A stretch of DNA of 64,000 bases from Ailanthus altissimus (Eukaryota > Streptophyta > Magnoliopsida > Sapindales > Simaroubaceae), in contig OX327684.1 of assembly GCA_946807835.1 (NCBI GenBank), positions 31,370,501 through 31,434,500 on the forward strand, read 5' to 3'. Each line of letters begins with the position of its first letter. Positions within the stretch are counted from its first letter, which is position 1. The translations under genes were made by a program, and so were the position numbers. Under the pieces are notes generated by a model. It worked only from the letters and a program-made list of their open reading frames with translations, was not told the origin of the DNA and searched no databases. Of the stretch, positions 34,558 to 45,549 are shown piece by piece.

Positions 34558-37238
34558 TGTTATAGGTCGAATGCTTGCCATTAATCTAAAATATTAGTAA
34601 AATATTAGCCTGTTAGGTAATCCTACCTACTTGTTCATATATATATATATATATATATATTTAAGATTCACCAAATTTTTATTCAATATGAGATGTGACA
34701 TTCTCCCTCACTCAATCATGTAACGTCCTTGTCAAGGTTTGGCCTAAACTCAGGGGCTAACTTGATTTGTATTGTCCGTCTCTGCTACTTAAAGAGAACC
34801 CACTACCTATGTGATAATCTCTATTAAAACTTAAAATATATGATTTTTAAAGCCCACTAACTCATATTGTTCATCTTCATTATATATATAAGATCCATCT
34901 AATTTCTACATGATATGGAATGTGACATTCTCAACACCCAATCACATAATGCTTTTGTCACAATCTAGAAAAAACTCAGGGACTATCCTGACATGTATTC
35001 TCACCCCTACTACTTATAGGAGACCCATTATTCACGTAACAATTTTTATTGGAGATTAAGATATAGAATTTTTAGGATTCACTTGGCCTATATTGCCCGT
35101 GGCTAAAATTCAGGGACTATCCTAACCTGTATTGCTCATCCTTACTACTTATAGGAGATCCATTATTTACGTGACAATTTTTATTGGAGCTTAAGATATA
35201 GATTTTCATGATCCACTTAACCTATATTGCTTATCTTTACTACTTTTTGAGGACCCACTACTCATATGACAATCTCTATTATAGTGATTTTAGGGGTTCA
35301 CATGTAAATGAGAATTTAGGTCTATTTTAATACCATTTAGCACTAGCTAGACGTTTACTATTGATCCAAAAAATTAGATTGCTAGATAATACTACATACC
35401 CACCCATAAATACCCAAGATTCACTCAATTTTTTTTTTCTGATGTGGGACGTGACATTCTCCCCCACCCAATCACGTGACGCCCTCGTTACAGTCTGTCT
35501 CTAACTCATGGACCAATCTAGCCCGTATTACCCATCACTACTACTCATAGGATATATTACTTACGTAGCAATCTGTATTGAGATTCAAGACACAATATTT
35601 TTAAGGCTCTCTTGCCCTATATTGCCCATCTCCACTCTTAATGTAATACATGTGTTTCTTTTTTAAGGATCTTAGTGGCAAAAAAAAAAAGAAGAAATAG
35701 AGCAAGCAGTGCCATTGCCTATGTATATAATTGTTTTGTTTTGCTTCGTTGAGAAGAAGAAGCAAAAATCGAAAGAGAAAAGAGAGAAAAAGAAAAGAAG
35801 AAAAAAAAAATAGCCGAGAGAGAAATAAGAAATTTCAGAAAATTAGTTTGGGTAGTTTAGATTTATACCCAATGATTTAACGGGTGATAGTTTTACAATA
35901 TTAGAATATTTATATTTCAATATTTATAATACATATCGGTACTAATGATATATTTTTATACCTTATGTTATAGGAGAAGTACCGATAGCTAATAGACCCC
36001 AAGATCCAAAATCAGCTTAAGATTAGCGCGTTTTAATGAGTGGATAACTATATATATTTTATATGTTTTTAATATAACTGTTTATGATTAAATTATGCGT
36101 TATTAGATTTAGTTATGACTTATTTTAGACAGATAAATATTTATGCTATTTAGTATATTCAAAAATATTTTAGAATTTATTATAGTATAGTTTATGATTA
36201 CGTTCAGTACAGAAATATTTATTTTAGAACAATTGTGCTTTCATGATATTATATAGTAGTAGTTTTTGAACCACCGCATGAGTACCATCCCTTTTAGTAT
36301 AGTTGCTATGTGCATGCGTTAAACCAGTTTAGTTTGCTCTGCTCAAGCGATGTAGCATTGCGTCAGGTTAGACCAGCTCAAACCCCCTACTCTGCCTGTG
36401 TGTGAGTTATTCCACCAGGTTATACCAGTTTTTCTTCGGGTCCAAGTTTGATGTAGTTTTCAATATATATAAGTAGTACATATTTTCAGAGCTATGTTAC
36501 ATAAATTCAACTTGATAATAGATTTTATGATAGTTTACACTTTCAAATTTTCAGATCCCTAGTATTATGTTATAATTTTAGTTTTAGCACAGATTTTATG
36601 ACAGCTCATATTTCAGTACAAGTTTATTGACTACTCAGTATATAGTTTCATAATTATTTTTATTTTACAGATTTATACGTGTACAATACATATAAAGTAT
36701 ATAATATTTTCATATTATGTACACTCACTAAACTACAAGCTCACTTTTTTTTCTTATTTACCCTATTTTTTCTCAGGTTGTCACAGAAATTCGTGCAGTG
36801 TGATACAGTCATCACATTGTGGGTTGGCCCACGACACGCATAGCTGCATGAGTGTCTCAGTCTGTATATTTGTAAATCTTTATGTATATTGGAGTACACG
36901 TGTACACTTTTACTGAGACAAGTTGCCTCGTGGTATTAAATGTATGAGTAAAAAGAATATTAGTCCCATGTCATTGTAGGATTCACCTCGAATTTTAAGG
37001 AGGGCTCGGGTCGAGTCCTGTTACTTAAGAGACCCACTACTCACGTAACAATTTTTATTGGAGTGATTTTAGTGGCCCATATGCGGATAAGAATTTGAAT
37101 TTGCTCTGATACTACTTGTCAATTGTTACAAGTCAGGCGTTTATTATTAACCTAAAAGACTACTCTACTATATAATGCTACCTACGCACTTAGATATATC
37201 TAAAATTTATTAAATTTTTATTCAATGTAAAACATAAC
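34558..37238 (-). mobile_element. Tandem TRIM-like element with three LTRs, interrupted by a solo LTR
   Basis: Three short LTR-like repeats lie at 34558-34700, 35338-35456 and 37117-37238. On the minus strand each LTR begins TGTCACxTCxCA. The first two are preceded there by a purine tract (complement of 34701-34711 and 35457-35467). The second and third end next to tRNA-Met primer-binding sites (complement of 35321-35335, degraded; 37103-37114, good). The interiors are built from imperfect repeats of a 100-190 bp module (cctgtattgcccatc-t-actactta-aggagaccca). LTR-interior-LTR-interior-LTR is a tandem, LTR-sharing TRIM. Copy 1 has gained an (AT)n run at 34637-34661. There is no coding capacity. 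Confidence 0.65.
35642..37023 (+). mobile_element. Solo LTR (1.38 kb) inserted in the TRIM interior
   Basis: A segment foreign to the surrounding TRIM module is bounded by perfect 5-bp direct repeats cttaa (35637-35641 and 37024-37028). Removing it restores the module (ccact, then acttaagagaccca). It starts TGTAATACATG, has a TATA-like tatataat near 35724 and a purine-rich leader (gagaaaagagagaaaaag), and later the cactaaactacaagctcac...tctcagg phrase. The same layout occurs in the LTRs at 48290 and 50220. No coding sequence or second LTR is present. Confidence 0.6.
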
Positions 37239-38615
37239 CCTGAGTACTTTGCTATGTTTTCGCATTAAAATAAAGAGCAAACTCCTTTTAATTTATTCTA
37301 TCATTTAAATAAACGAGATAGATGTTGATGTTAATTTTGAAATTGTTTTGTGTAGACCACTTATAAGCTGACACTTGGTGTAATTAATTAAGATTTGAGT
37401 TTTCCATTCAGATTGACCACCTTTAAAATGCCTCAACATTTTTATTAGAGTAGTAAATAAAAAATAAAGTTTGTAGGATACAAAAAAAGAAGAAGCCCAT
37501 AGAGTCCTCAATGGAAATTTCAGATAAATCTCTTTATTATGAGAAACATTGCATCATAAGGTTTTCATCCACTTTAGTATATTGTTAAAGATGAGATCTT
37601 ATGGACAATTACAGAATGACCAATTCTTAACTGCCACATCAGGGAGTGTGAGAAAAAATTCTATCATCCAGATGCCATCCTTTATTATCCACATTCACTT
37701 GTTCCAATCTAATAAAGAAATCAAGAAGATAACCCACTGATTATTCAATAAGCAAAGCAACCTCTACTTGTGCACGAGATTCACAATAAGGTCAAGGACA
37801 GGGCTGGTGCGCAGATATTGGTTGGATGATTGATTTTTGTATGTCGGAGATGCCCAGACCTTGCATCTTCCTTATGGCGGGGGACTGCGGTAAAAATTAT
37901 TGAGGGAGACACATGACCCTCAACAGGCTGGACATCCAGGAATTAAAAGAATGCTGACATTGTTGACAAGATTGTATTACTGGCCTCGGACGGAAGAATA
38001 TGTGGAATCACATACTTCACATTAATTATATACGATGAACATTTATTTTACCTATTATCAACTACTAACTTCTTGTTAGTAAGAGATTAGATGAAAGATG
38101 AAATTACGAGAGGATCTTGGTCTATAATAAATTTCTTTAATCGCTCATTCAACATCATAATTCATTAAGAACCTCAATTAAAGTACGTAGAAATTACTTT
38201 CACAAGTTTAAAGAAAGGAAGAATGTAGGAAAACACACTTAGGGTTATGTTTCACTTGATTGTAATGAATATCTTGCAATGAGGTCCACATGTGAATTTA
38301 AACTTCTAAGTCAAACCGTGTAAGCTGTGCATTTACTTCTCTTATGTTATTAATTATTTATTACGTTGTGTTTAATTTGAAAACTATAAAATTAATCCAA
38401 ATATACATCTAATTCAAACCTTAACTCTTCTTAATAAGTCAGAGACTCCAAAAATCGTTTTTTTCCACTAATACAAAGCTCTAAGATTAGTTTTGATGCG
38501 CTTCGAGAGCTCTGCATTATATAATCACTTTTGAACAATCCTGTAAAGTGTGGCTTTAGCTCCATTTTTTGGTTCAAATCCTCTCTTAATTTGACCTTCG
38601 GATTTGATTAAGACT
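37239..38615. repeat. Segmental duplication block, copy A (3' of peroxidase 2)
   Basis: The sequence from cattaaaataaagagcaaa (about 37263) to about 38610 matches 46890-48135 collinearly, for example agatgttgatgttaatttt, ccacttataagct-acacttggtgt, agggtt-tgttt and ataatcac-tttg-acaa. It belongs to the 3' end of the duplicated peroxidase unit. Copy A carries an extra gypsy fragment (37643-38008); copy B carries a SINE. Confidence 0.85.
37643..38008 (+). pseudogene. Ty3/gypsy integrase zinc-finger (H2C2) fragment
   Basis: Within this insertion 37890-38005 reads LLRETHDPQQAGHPGIKRML, then TLLTRLYYWPRTEEYVES. This is the H-x-H...GxxKT/R...YYWP box of gypsy integrases, although the zinc-binding cysteines lie beyond its end. 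The preceding 60 residues resemble the RNase H-integrase linker (VYVGDAQTLHLPYGG). The paralogous block at 47280 lacks it, and short cacat(c)a repeats flank it. It is a captured piece with no LTRs. Confidence 0.75.
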
Positions 38616-39750
38616 GTCTTATATATGATAAAGACCTTCTGTTAAATCTTTTATTTTCAAATTAAATAAAAAAAATTTCCTTTATGCCCGTCACTTGGCA
38701 AAGTGCACTTTGTGTCTGAATGCTATTGTATTTATTATAATTATTCATGGTTAAACACGTGTTTGCTCAACTGCTCGTCGATCAATTCATTACCAATTAC
38801 AATGTAAAGGATTGAATTTATTATTTTATATTAACGATGCTAGTCAAATATATTAGGATTTAATCAGCAAGAGAACGTCTAATTGGAAAATTTGGCCACG
38901 GTCCCAGTAGTATTATATTCTTCGTATATTGATTATATCGCTTCATTTGTTTTTGTGATTAATGACAAGATCGGTGGTTACATATGACAAGCACTATGAT
39001 CTTTATTTCTAGATTTTGCCAGATCAGTGAATTTGCTAGAACTGGACAGAGTTTCACTTCTTTCAACGTGGTTGCGTGGCCAAATTACTATAATCTTATT
39101 GGAAGATATTGCTCTTTCTTCGTGGGTTTCCGAGTGGCATTTCAAATGCATGATAGATAAAGTCTTGCTGTCATTTACCTACTTTCACGCCTGCATGTGT
39201 TAAAAGTTTCCAACAATGATAGACTCGTCACTTTCTTAAACCTTGGTTGCTAAAAATTGAGAGCTATGACACCAGGCCAGACTCGATCCTACTTCAACTT
39301 CATTATGATACAATAACGCAAAGTAGGCCATGGCCGACTTTATGATAAGCAAGTTGATTGGTGGCGTGACTAATTTTAATTATGGAAATTTCAGTGAAAC
39401 ACAAGAATTATTCATCACATATGAGGTCGAGCTTAAATTTGAATAAAAGTCAAAAGAAAGTTGAAACCACCCCACATTTCTTCATATTGCATGCTAGCGA
39501 CAGCTGCTTAAACTGCCAAGCCAATTAATGAGGAAATAAAAATACAAAATGAGGCCTGACAATCGCGTGGAAAGAGCAAGGGATGACTTATATATCTCGA
39601 AAGAAGAAGAGGTTAGCTCAGAACTATTCAAAGTAAGAGAACATTTCAATCCGCGAGTGGCAATGAATACAACTAAACGCGTTTTTGGGTTCAAAGTAAT
39701 ACCAACTCCACCTTATTTATACTAAAGCTTACATGCATTTCTTTTCCACC
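38616..39750. other. Region upstream of peroxidase 3
   Basis: From about 38690 this aligns with the 5' regions of the other peroxidase copies (shared phrases tgaatgctattgtatttat, gataagcaagttgattggtggcgtg and caaagtaataccaactcca). It probably contains the promoter. No gene. Confidence 0.6.
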
Positions 39751-39909
39751 TATAAATACTCTCATACCACCAGCTAACCTCACACATTTCCATCTCCACA
39801 ATCAGCTCATCATATCTCTAAAAACCTTCTCTTTTACCTTCCAGACTTGAGCCCTAATTAGCTTAGAATTAACTTAATTTATTGGAAGCTCCTTTTTCTA
39901 TTCACAACA

Positions 39910-41019
39910 ATGAAATCTCTCACGATGAAACTTTCTTCAATGCTTTCTTGCATTATCACGAGTATTCTCTTGACTTCCACCATGCCTTTGGCATCATCAG
40001 CTAACCTCAGAGTAGGCTTCTATAAATCAATTTGTCCATCCGCCGAGTTAATTGTAAGAAGAGCAGTAAGCAAAGCTGTGTCTCGCAATCCTGGCACAGC
40101 TGCAGGTCTCATCAGGATGCATTTCCATGACTGCTTTGTCAGAGTATGTGTGCTCATCTTCATCCTAATTCTCATAACTTGACTACGAGGCTTTCATATA
40201 TGTTTCTAAATGAAGCTGTTTTTAACGTATATTTTCTTGTCTCAGGGTTGCGATGCTTCCGTGCTACTAGAAACCGCCACAGGGAACCCACCTTCAGAGA
40301 GGGAACACCCTGCCAACAACCCGAGCCTACGGGGCTTCGAGGTGATCGACGAGGTCAAGGCACAATTAGAAGCTCTATGCCCAAACACCGTCTCATGTGC
40401 TGACATTATTGCTTTCGCTGCTCGCGATAGTTCTTTCAAAGTTGGCGGCATAAACTACCCAGTACCGGCTGGACGCCGCGATGGGCGAGTCTCTCTCAGC
40501 GATGAAGCTACACAAAATCTCCCTTCTCCATTCATCAACGCAGAGCAAATCGCTGCAAGTTTTGCACGAAAAGGGATGTCGGTTGACGAGATGGTGACAC
40601 TCTCCGGAGCGCACTCAATCGGTGTCTCGCATTGCTCTTCATTCTCAGGCCGTCTCTACTCTTTCAATGAAACTCATGCACAAGATCCTTCTATGGATCC
40701 TAGATTCGCCGCTTTCTTGAAAACTAAGTGCCCGCCACCGAACGGAGCGACCAGAGATCCAACAGTGGCCCTAGAATTTGTGACGCCTAATCGCTTAGAC
40801 AACAAGTACTACATGGAGTTGAGGAATCGCCGTGGTTTATTGACCTCGGATCAGACGCTGATGGACAGCTCCTTAACTACAAATATGGTAATGAACAATG
40901 CGAGAAATGGAGCATTGTGGGCTGCTAAGTACGCCAAGGCAATGGTGCACATGGGATCTCTTGATGTGCTCACTGGCACTCAGGGTGAGATCAGGAAGCG
41001 CTGCAGCTTCGTGAATTAA
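39910..41019 (+). CDS. Class III peroxidase, copy 3
   Basis: Exons 39910-40143 and 40246-41019 encode 335 residues. The 5' flank, exon 1 and intron are nearly identical to copy 1 (the intron appears identical), while the 3' untranslated region matches copy 2. Catalytic Arg69, His73 and His201 and all eight cysteines are present. The only oddity in the mature N-terminus is Ile for Thr before the first cysteine (FYKSICP). The TATA box is at 39751-39758. It is expected to be a secreted, active enzyme with nearly the same properties as copies 1 and 2. Short reads from the three copies would be hard to separate. Confidence 0.95.
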
Positions 41020-41721
41020 GTTTCATGCTTTGCTGCTGATTGGAAAAGTTTTCAAAACGTTTGCTTTGTCTTTTTGCGTCCGGTTTTTCCTGTCACCTTT
41101 TTCATACTCAAAATCATTTGTATTCTTTGATTATTTCGTTTGATTTTTTTTTTCTTTTGTGTCGGATTTGTCAATGTAACTGTACATTGTGGCCTACAAA
41201 TTTCAAATTTATAATATTTGACGTTCGCCAATTCAATTTTAGATCCTTTTTTATAATGTAAATATAACATGTTGTGTTCCAACCGTACGTACAATAGTAC
41301 ATGCTTGTATAGAACCAGTAATTATCTCACTTTAAAAAAAAAATGGTCCATAACATATATATGTTCACCCAAAATGATAAAAATAGACATTTTGCATGCA
41401 TTGGCATGGCATGTAAACTACAATCTTTGGATACTTGTTTCATAATCATAATTAATTTCCCCCTTAAATCTTAATTAATATTTTTTTTTAAGTTTTATTT
41501 ATTGATATTGGTTCAGTCCATTAAGGGACTCGGTGGATTATCAGTGATGGTGATGGATAGTCAGTTTGATTTTTTGTTTGATGCCTTATTGGATTATTCA
41601 ATTTTATCCCGTGAAGCTTGTGGTGACTTGTATTTGGTGTGTAGAGTAAGAGAGATGATTGAGGATGCTAGATGGAAATTTTTTTAAGGTTTTTTTAATA
41701 TTTGTTTTTCAAATTTACAAG
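41020..41721. other. 3' region of peroxidase 3 and spacer
   Basis: 41020-41530 matches the region after copy 2. The match stops at ggttcagtccattaaggg (about 41525), where later insertions begin. A 61-codon frame (41502-41687) shows no recognisable domain; it may be part of the LINE that resumes at 45550. Confidence 0.5.
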
Positions 41722-42112
41722 TTAGGAAGAATGCCATGCTAGAATTGTTGCTCAGCTGGAGTCTGAATTGATGCAAAGCTGGAGTTACAGTAAAAGAGAT
41801 TCTTGTTGTGCTTATACCAAGCAGTAGAGGACAAAATAGACAATTGCACTACAAAATAAAATTCTGCAAATGAGCAATGACAATGGCTCAACCTAAATCG
41901 TACAACATCAATGCAAATGATTAATACTATTTTATTTTATTTTTTTATATTTGATTTATGTAAATAACATATAAGACCTAAAGAAATGCAATTGGGAGGC
42001 ATATATATAAGTAGTGTAATTTGTATTCAGTGAAAAAGTTGAATAAAACAGCTGAAGCAATAGAGTTTGTATTTTCACTGTTTTCAGACCTTTAAGAGTA
42101 CTGAAATTAAAT
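41722..42112 (+). repeat. 5' LTR of copia-3
   Basis: About 390 bp. It aligns along its length with 45181-45549, apart from a 30-bp expansion near 41745-41790 (a repeated gctggagt phrase). A TATA-like tatatataa occurs at 42002-42010. Confidence 0.8.
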
Positions 42113-42145
42113 TTAGTATCAAAGCAACCTTCAAGAAGAATCAAT

Positions 42146-42885
42146 ATGACCAACACTAGCAACTTCCCTAATTTTGGAACTATTGAAACCGACAATATCA
42201 CTTACATAACAACAAATCCAAATACACACAATCAAACACCAAACAGCCTTACTTTCATAGTGAGCACAAAGTTGGACAGGAACAATTATATCATTTGGAA
42301 GACTCAAGTTCTTTCCTTCATTCGTGGGAATGATCTTGAAGACTTCATAGATGGTATAATACAACCACTTGTAAAATTAATAGTCACCATAGATGAATAC
42401 CAGAGCAGAATCACATTTGTCAATCCAAGCTATACTCATCGGAGAAAAGTAGGCCAACTTCTCCTTAGTTGGTTATTGTCTACACTTAGTGAAGATGTTA
42501 TATGTGTAGTCACTGAATGCACAACCTCTTTGCAACTCTAGAATACTCTTGAGATAATGTATTGTTCACAATCTAAAGCTAGACTAATAGAGATCAAAAG
42601 AAAACTAAGCACAACAAAGAAAAGCAGCATGAGTGTTGCTGAATACTTCAACAAGATGAAGAAATTGGCAGGAAGTATGGCTATGACAGGGAAACCTGTT
42701 AGTGATGAAGATCTAGTATAATTTATTTTGGATGGGCTGGACTCTAGCTTTAATTCAGTCACTGTCAACATTACCTCAAGGCTTAGTATCATGACACTGG
42801 ATGATGTATATGCTGATTTGCTCAGTTATGAGAATAAATTAGAGAGAAATAGTTGAAGTTGAAAGAATAAAATGAAATAATTGAA
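42146..42885 (+). pseudogene. copia-3 gag remnant
   Basis: A 131-codon frame starts MTNTSNFPNFGTIETDN and contains KLDRNNYIIWKTQVLSFIRG, the start of the copia gag (UBN2) domain. After a single stop near 42541 the same frame continues with SKARLIEIKRKLSTTKKSS, MSVAEYFNKMKKLAGSMA and VYADLLSYENKLER, the standard gag core. The zinc knuckle that should follow is deleted. Confidence 0.88.
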
Positions 42886-43560
42886 AGAAAACATAAGCAT
42901 ATTGTTGAAGTTGGACTGACTCTCTTTGCTTAAGCTAAACTGCCTTTATCTTTCTGGTGGGATGCATTTCAAACTGTAACTCACCTAATCAACAGACTTC
43001 CTTCACCGATAACCAATAATCTCATTCCCTTTGAAATCTTTCATAAGAGAAAACCTAATTACAGCAACCTAAAAATAGTTGGATGTGCATGTTTTCCTAA
43101 TCAAAGACCCTACAATAGAAATAAGTTAAACTTTCATACTAAGAAATGCATCTTCATTGGCTATAGCTCAAAACATAAAGGCTATAGATGTTTAGACAAC
43201 ATAGGAAGAACTTATATGTCCAAACATGTTGTTTTTAATTAAGAAGACTTTTCCTTAGTCACTGACAAATCCTTCTTTATTAAAGAACATGACTACCAAC
43301 ACATAATGACACAAATGTATAACATTATGCATCTAATACTTCAACCAGTTCTACAGGAATTACATACTGGTACAAGCAACACTCAGTCATTCCAAGGAGA
43401 AGAAACTCAGGCTCAACCTAACAACACTACTAGTAGCACAAACAACTTATCCAGCTCATTAGAAACAACACTATACATAGAGACAGCCCTACAAACACAT
43501 ATACATTACCAATTAACCAAACACCAAACCAACCACGAGAACTTTAAAACACACATCCAA
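42885..43560 (+). pseudogene. copia-3 integrase C-terminal remnant
   Basis: Reading frames with a few stops give RKHKHIVEVGLTLFA, LPLSFWWDAFQTVTHLINRL, IPFEIFHKRKPNYSNLKIVG and KKCIFIGYSSKHKGYRCLDN. These are the C-terminal part of a copia integrase. The catalytic core that should precede it is missing. Confidence 0.85.
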
Positions 43561-43569
43561 TGATAACAA

Positions 43570-45165
43570 GATCCAAACTAGAAATTTACAAGCCAAAAAT
43601 ATACCTTACCACTAAGCAGAAACCAGAAATAGCTAAAATACCAACAAGTGTTGCCGAAGCCTTGAATGATAAAAAGTGAAAACCAGCTATGAAAGAAGAG
43701 TATCAGACCTTATTGAAAAATGAAACATAGAATCTAGTCCCTTACAAACCCAACATGAAAATCATAGGGCATAAATAGGTGTACAAAGTAAAATACAAAC
43801 CTGGTGGATCTATTGCAAGGTACAAGGGAAGATTAGTTGCCAAAGGCTACAATCAAACTGCTGGTTTGAATTATATAGAGACCTTTAGTCCTATGGTAAA
43901 AACAACTACTGTTAGGGTAGTTATCAGTCTTGTCGTGCATCATGGTTGAGACATTAAGCAAATGGACATTAATAATACTTTTTTTGAATAAAGAATTGAT
44001 AGAAGAAGTGTATGTATCATAATTAGAAGGGTTTATTGACAGAACCAAACCAAAATATGCATGTAGGCAAGAAAGCATTATATGGCCTGAAACAGGCTCC
44101 TAGGGCATGGTATGAGAAGTTAAAGACAGCACTCATGAGCTAGGGTTTTGTGAACTCAAAATATGACACTTCTTTGTTCATATCAAGGAAAGGGAGCAGC
44201 TTAGTCATCTTGCTAGTGTATGTGGATGATATACTCATCACTGGCAATGAGGAGCATCAAATAGAAGTTGTTATACAGAGATTAAATGACAACTTCTCCT
44301 TGAAAGTTCTGGGATCACTAAGCTATTTTCTTTGAATAGAGGTTAAAAGAGACAGAGATGAGATGCATATGTGCCAGACCAAGTACATCTTGGATCTTTT
44401 AAAGAAAATAAGAATGCATGATTGCAAGGATATGTCCACACCTATGAGCACAAGTGTGAAGTTCATAAAACAGGAAAGGAAAGATTTCTATAGTAACACT
44501 CTTTACAGAAGTGTAATAGGAGCTCTTCAATATGTGACCTTGACAAGACCAGAAATAGCATTTAATGTAAACAAGATAAGCTAATTCTTGCAAAATCCTA
44601 AGCAAGAGCATTGACAATGGTGCAAGAGAATCTTAAGGTACTTTTAAAACACTCTAAATTATGAACTTTATCACTCAAATGAATGGATTCTTAAACTAGA
44701 ATGCTTCTCAGATGCTGACTGGGCAGTAGATGCAAATGACAGGAAATCAGTAAGTGGTTACAATGTCTTTTTGTGTGGCAATTTAGTGTCTTGGAGCTCA
44801 AAGAAATAGAAAATTATGGCAAAGTCCAATGCAGAGTCAGAGTATAGAGCTTTAGCTCACGTAAGTGCTGAAATTACTAGGCTATGTTCTTTATTCTCAG
44901 AATTAAGAATAAAACTAAATTCAAAACCCACAATCTGGTGTGATAACATAAGTGTTACCTCTTTGGCAGCAAATCCAGTTTTCCATGGGAGAATAAAAAC
45001 ATCGAAATAAATATGCATTTCATTAGAGATAAAGTGTCAAATGAAAATTTGAAAATCAAGTACATATCATCAAAAGAACAATTAGCAAATATAATGACAA
45101 AATCTCTTTCTGTTGAGAGATTTAACTATCTCAAGAACAAGCTTAACGTCTTACCAGATGATCAA
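43570..45165 (+). pseudogene. copia-3 reverse transcriptase and RNase H remnant
   Basis: Pieces in order are GGSIARYKGRLVAKGYNQ, YIETFSPMVKTTTVRVV, LFISRKGSSLVILLVYVDDI (the YVDD active site, 44150-44240), ALQYVTLTRPEIAFNVNK, and the RNase H segment AKSNAESEYRALAHVSAEIT followed by WCDNISVTSLAANPVFHGR. Stops and frameshifts interrupt it at least six times. Confidence 0.88.
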
Positions 45166-45180
45166 GCTTAAGAGGAGGAG

Positions 45181-45549
45181 TTAAGAAGAATGCTATACTA
45201 GAATGGTTGCTGAGCTGGAGTCACAGTAAATGAGATGTGCTTATACCAAGCAGTAAAGGACAAAATAGACAGTTGCACTACAAAATAAAATTCTACAAAT
45301 AAGCAATGACAATGGCTCAACATAAATCGTACAACATCAATGCAAATGATTAATACTATTTTATTTTAATGTTTTATATTTGATTTATGTAAATAACACA
45401 TAAGCCCTAAAGAAATGCAATTGGAAAGCATATATATATAAGCAGTGTAATTTCTATTCAGTGAAAAAGTTTAATAAAACAGCTAAAGCAGCAAAGTTTA
45501 TATTTTCACTATTTTTAGACCTTTAAGAGTACTGAAATTAAACTCTACA
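45181..45549 (+). repeat. 3' LTR of copia-3
   Basis: About 369 bp starting ttaagaagaatgc directly after the purine tract and ending actctaca. It carries the same TATA-like repeat (about 45434-45443). Confidence 0.8.

Larger units (their letters stand above)
41722..45549 (+). mobile_element. Ty1/copia element, plus strand, internally deleted (copia-3)
   Basis: LTRs at 41722-42112 and 45181-45549 share long matches such as cttataccaagcagta-aggacaaaatagaca and ctttaagagtactgaaatta. A degraded primer-binding site (tagtatcaaagc, 42114-42125) follows the left LTR and a purine tract (aagaggaggag, 45170-45180) precedes the right LTR. The interior encodes gag, then jumps near 42885 directly to the integrase C-terminal part, then RT and RNase H. 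The zinc knuckle, protease and integrase core are gone. Many stops are present. The hexamer caaatt lies close to both outer ends and may be a trace of the target duplication. Confidence 0.85.
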
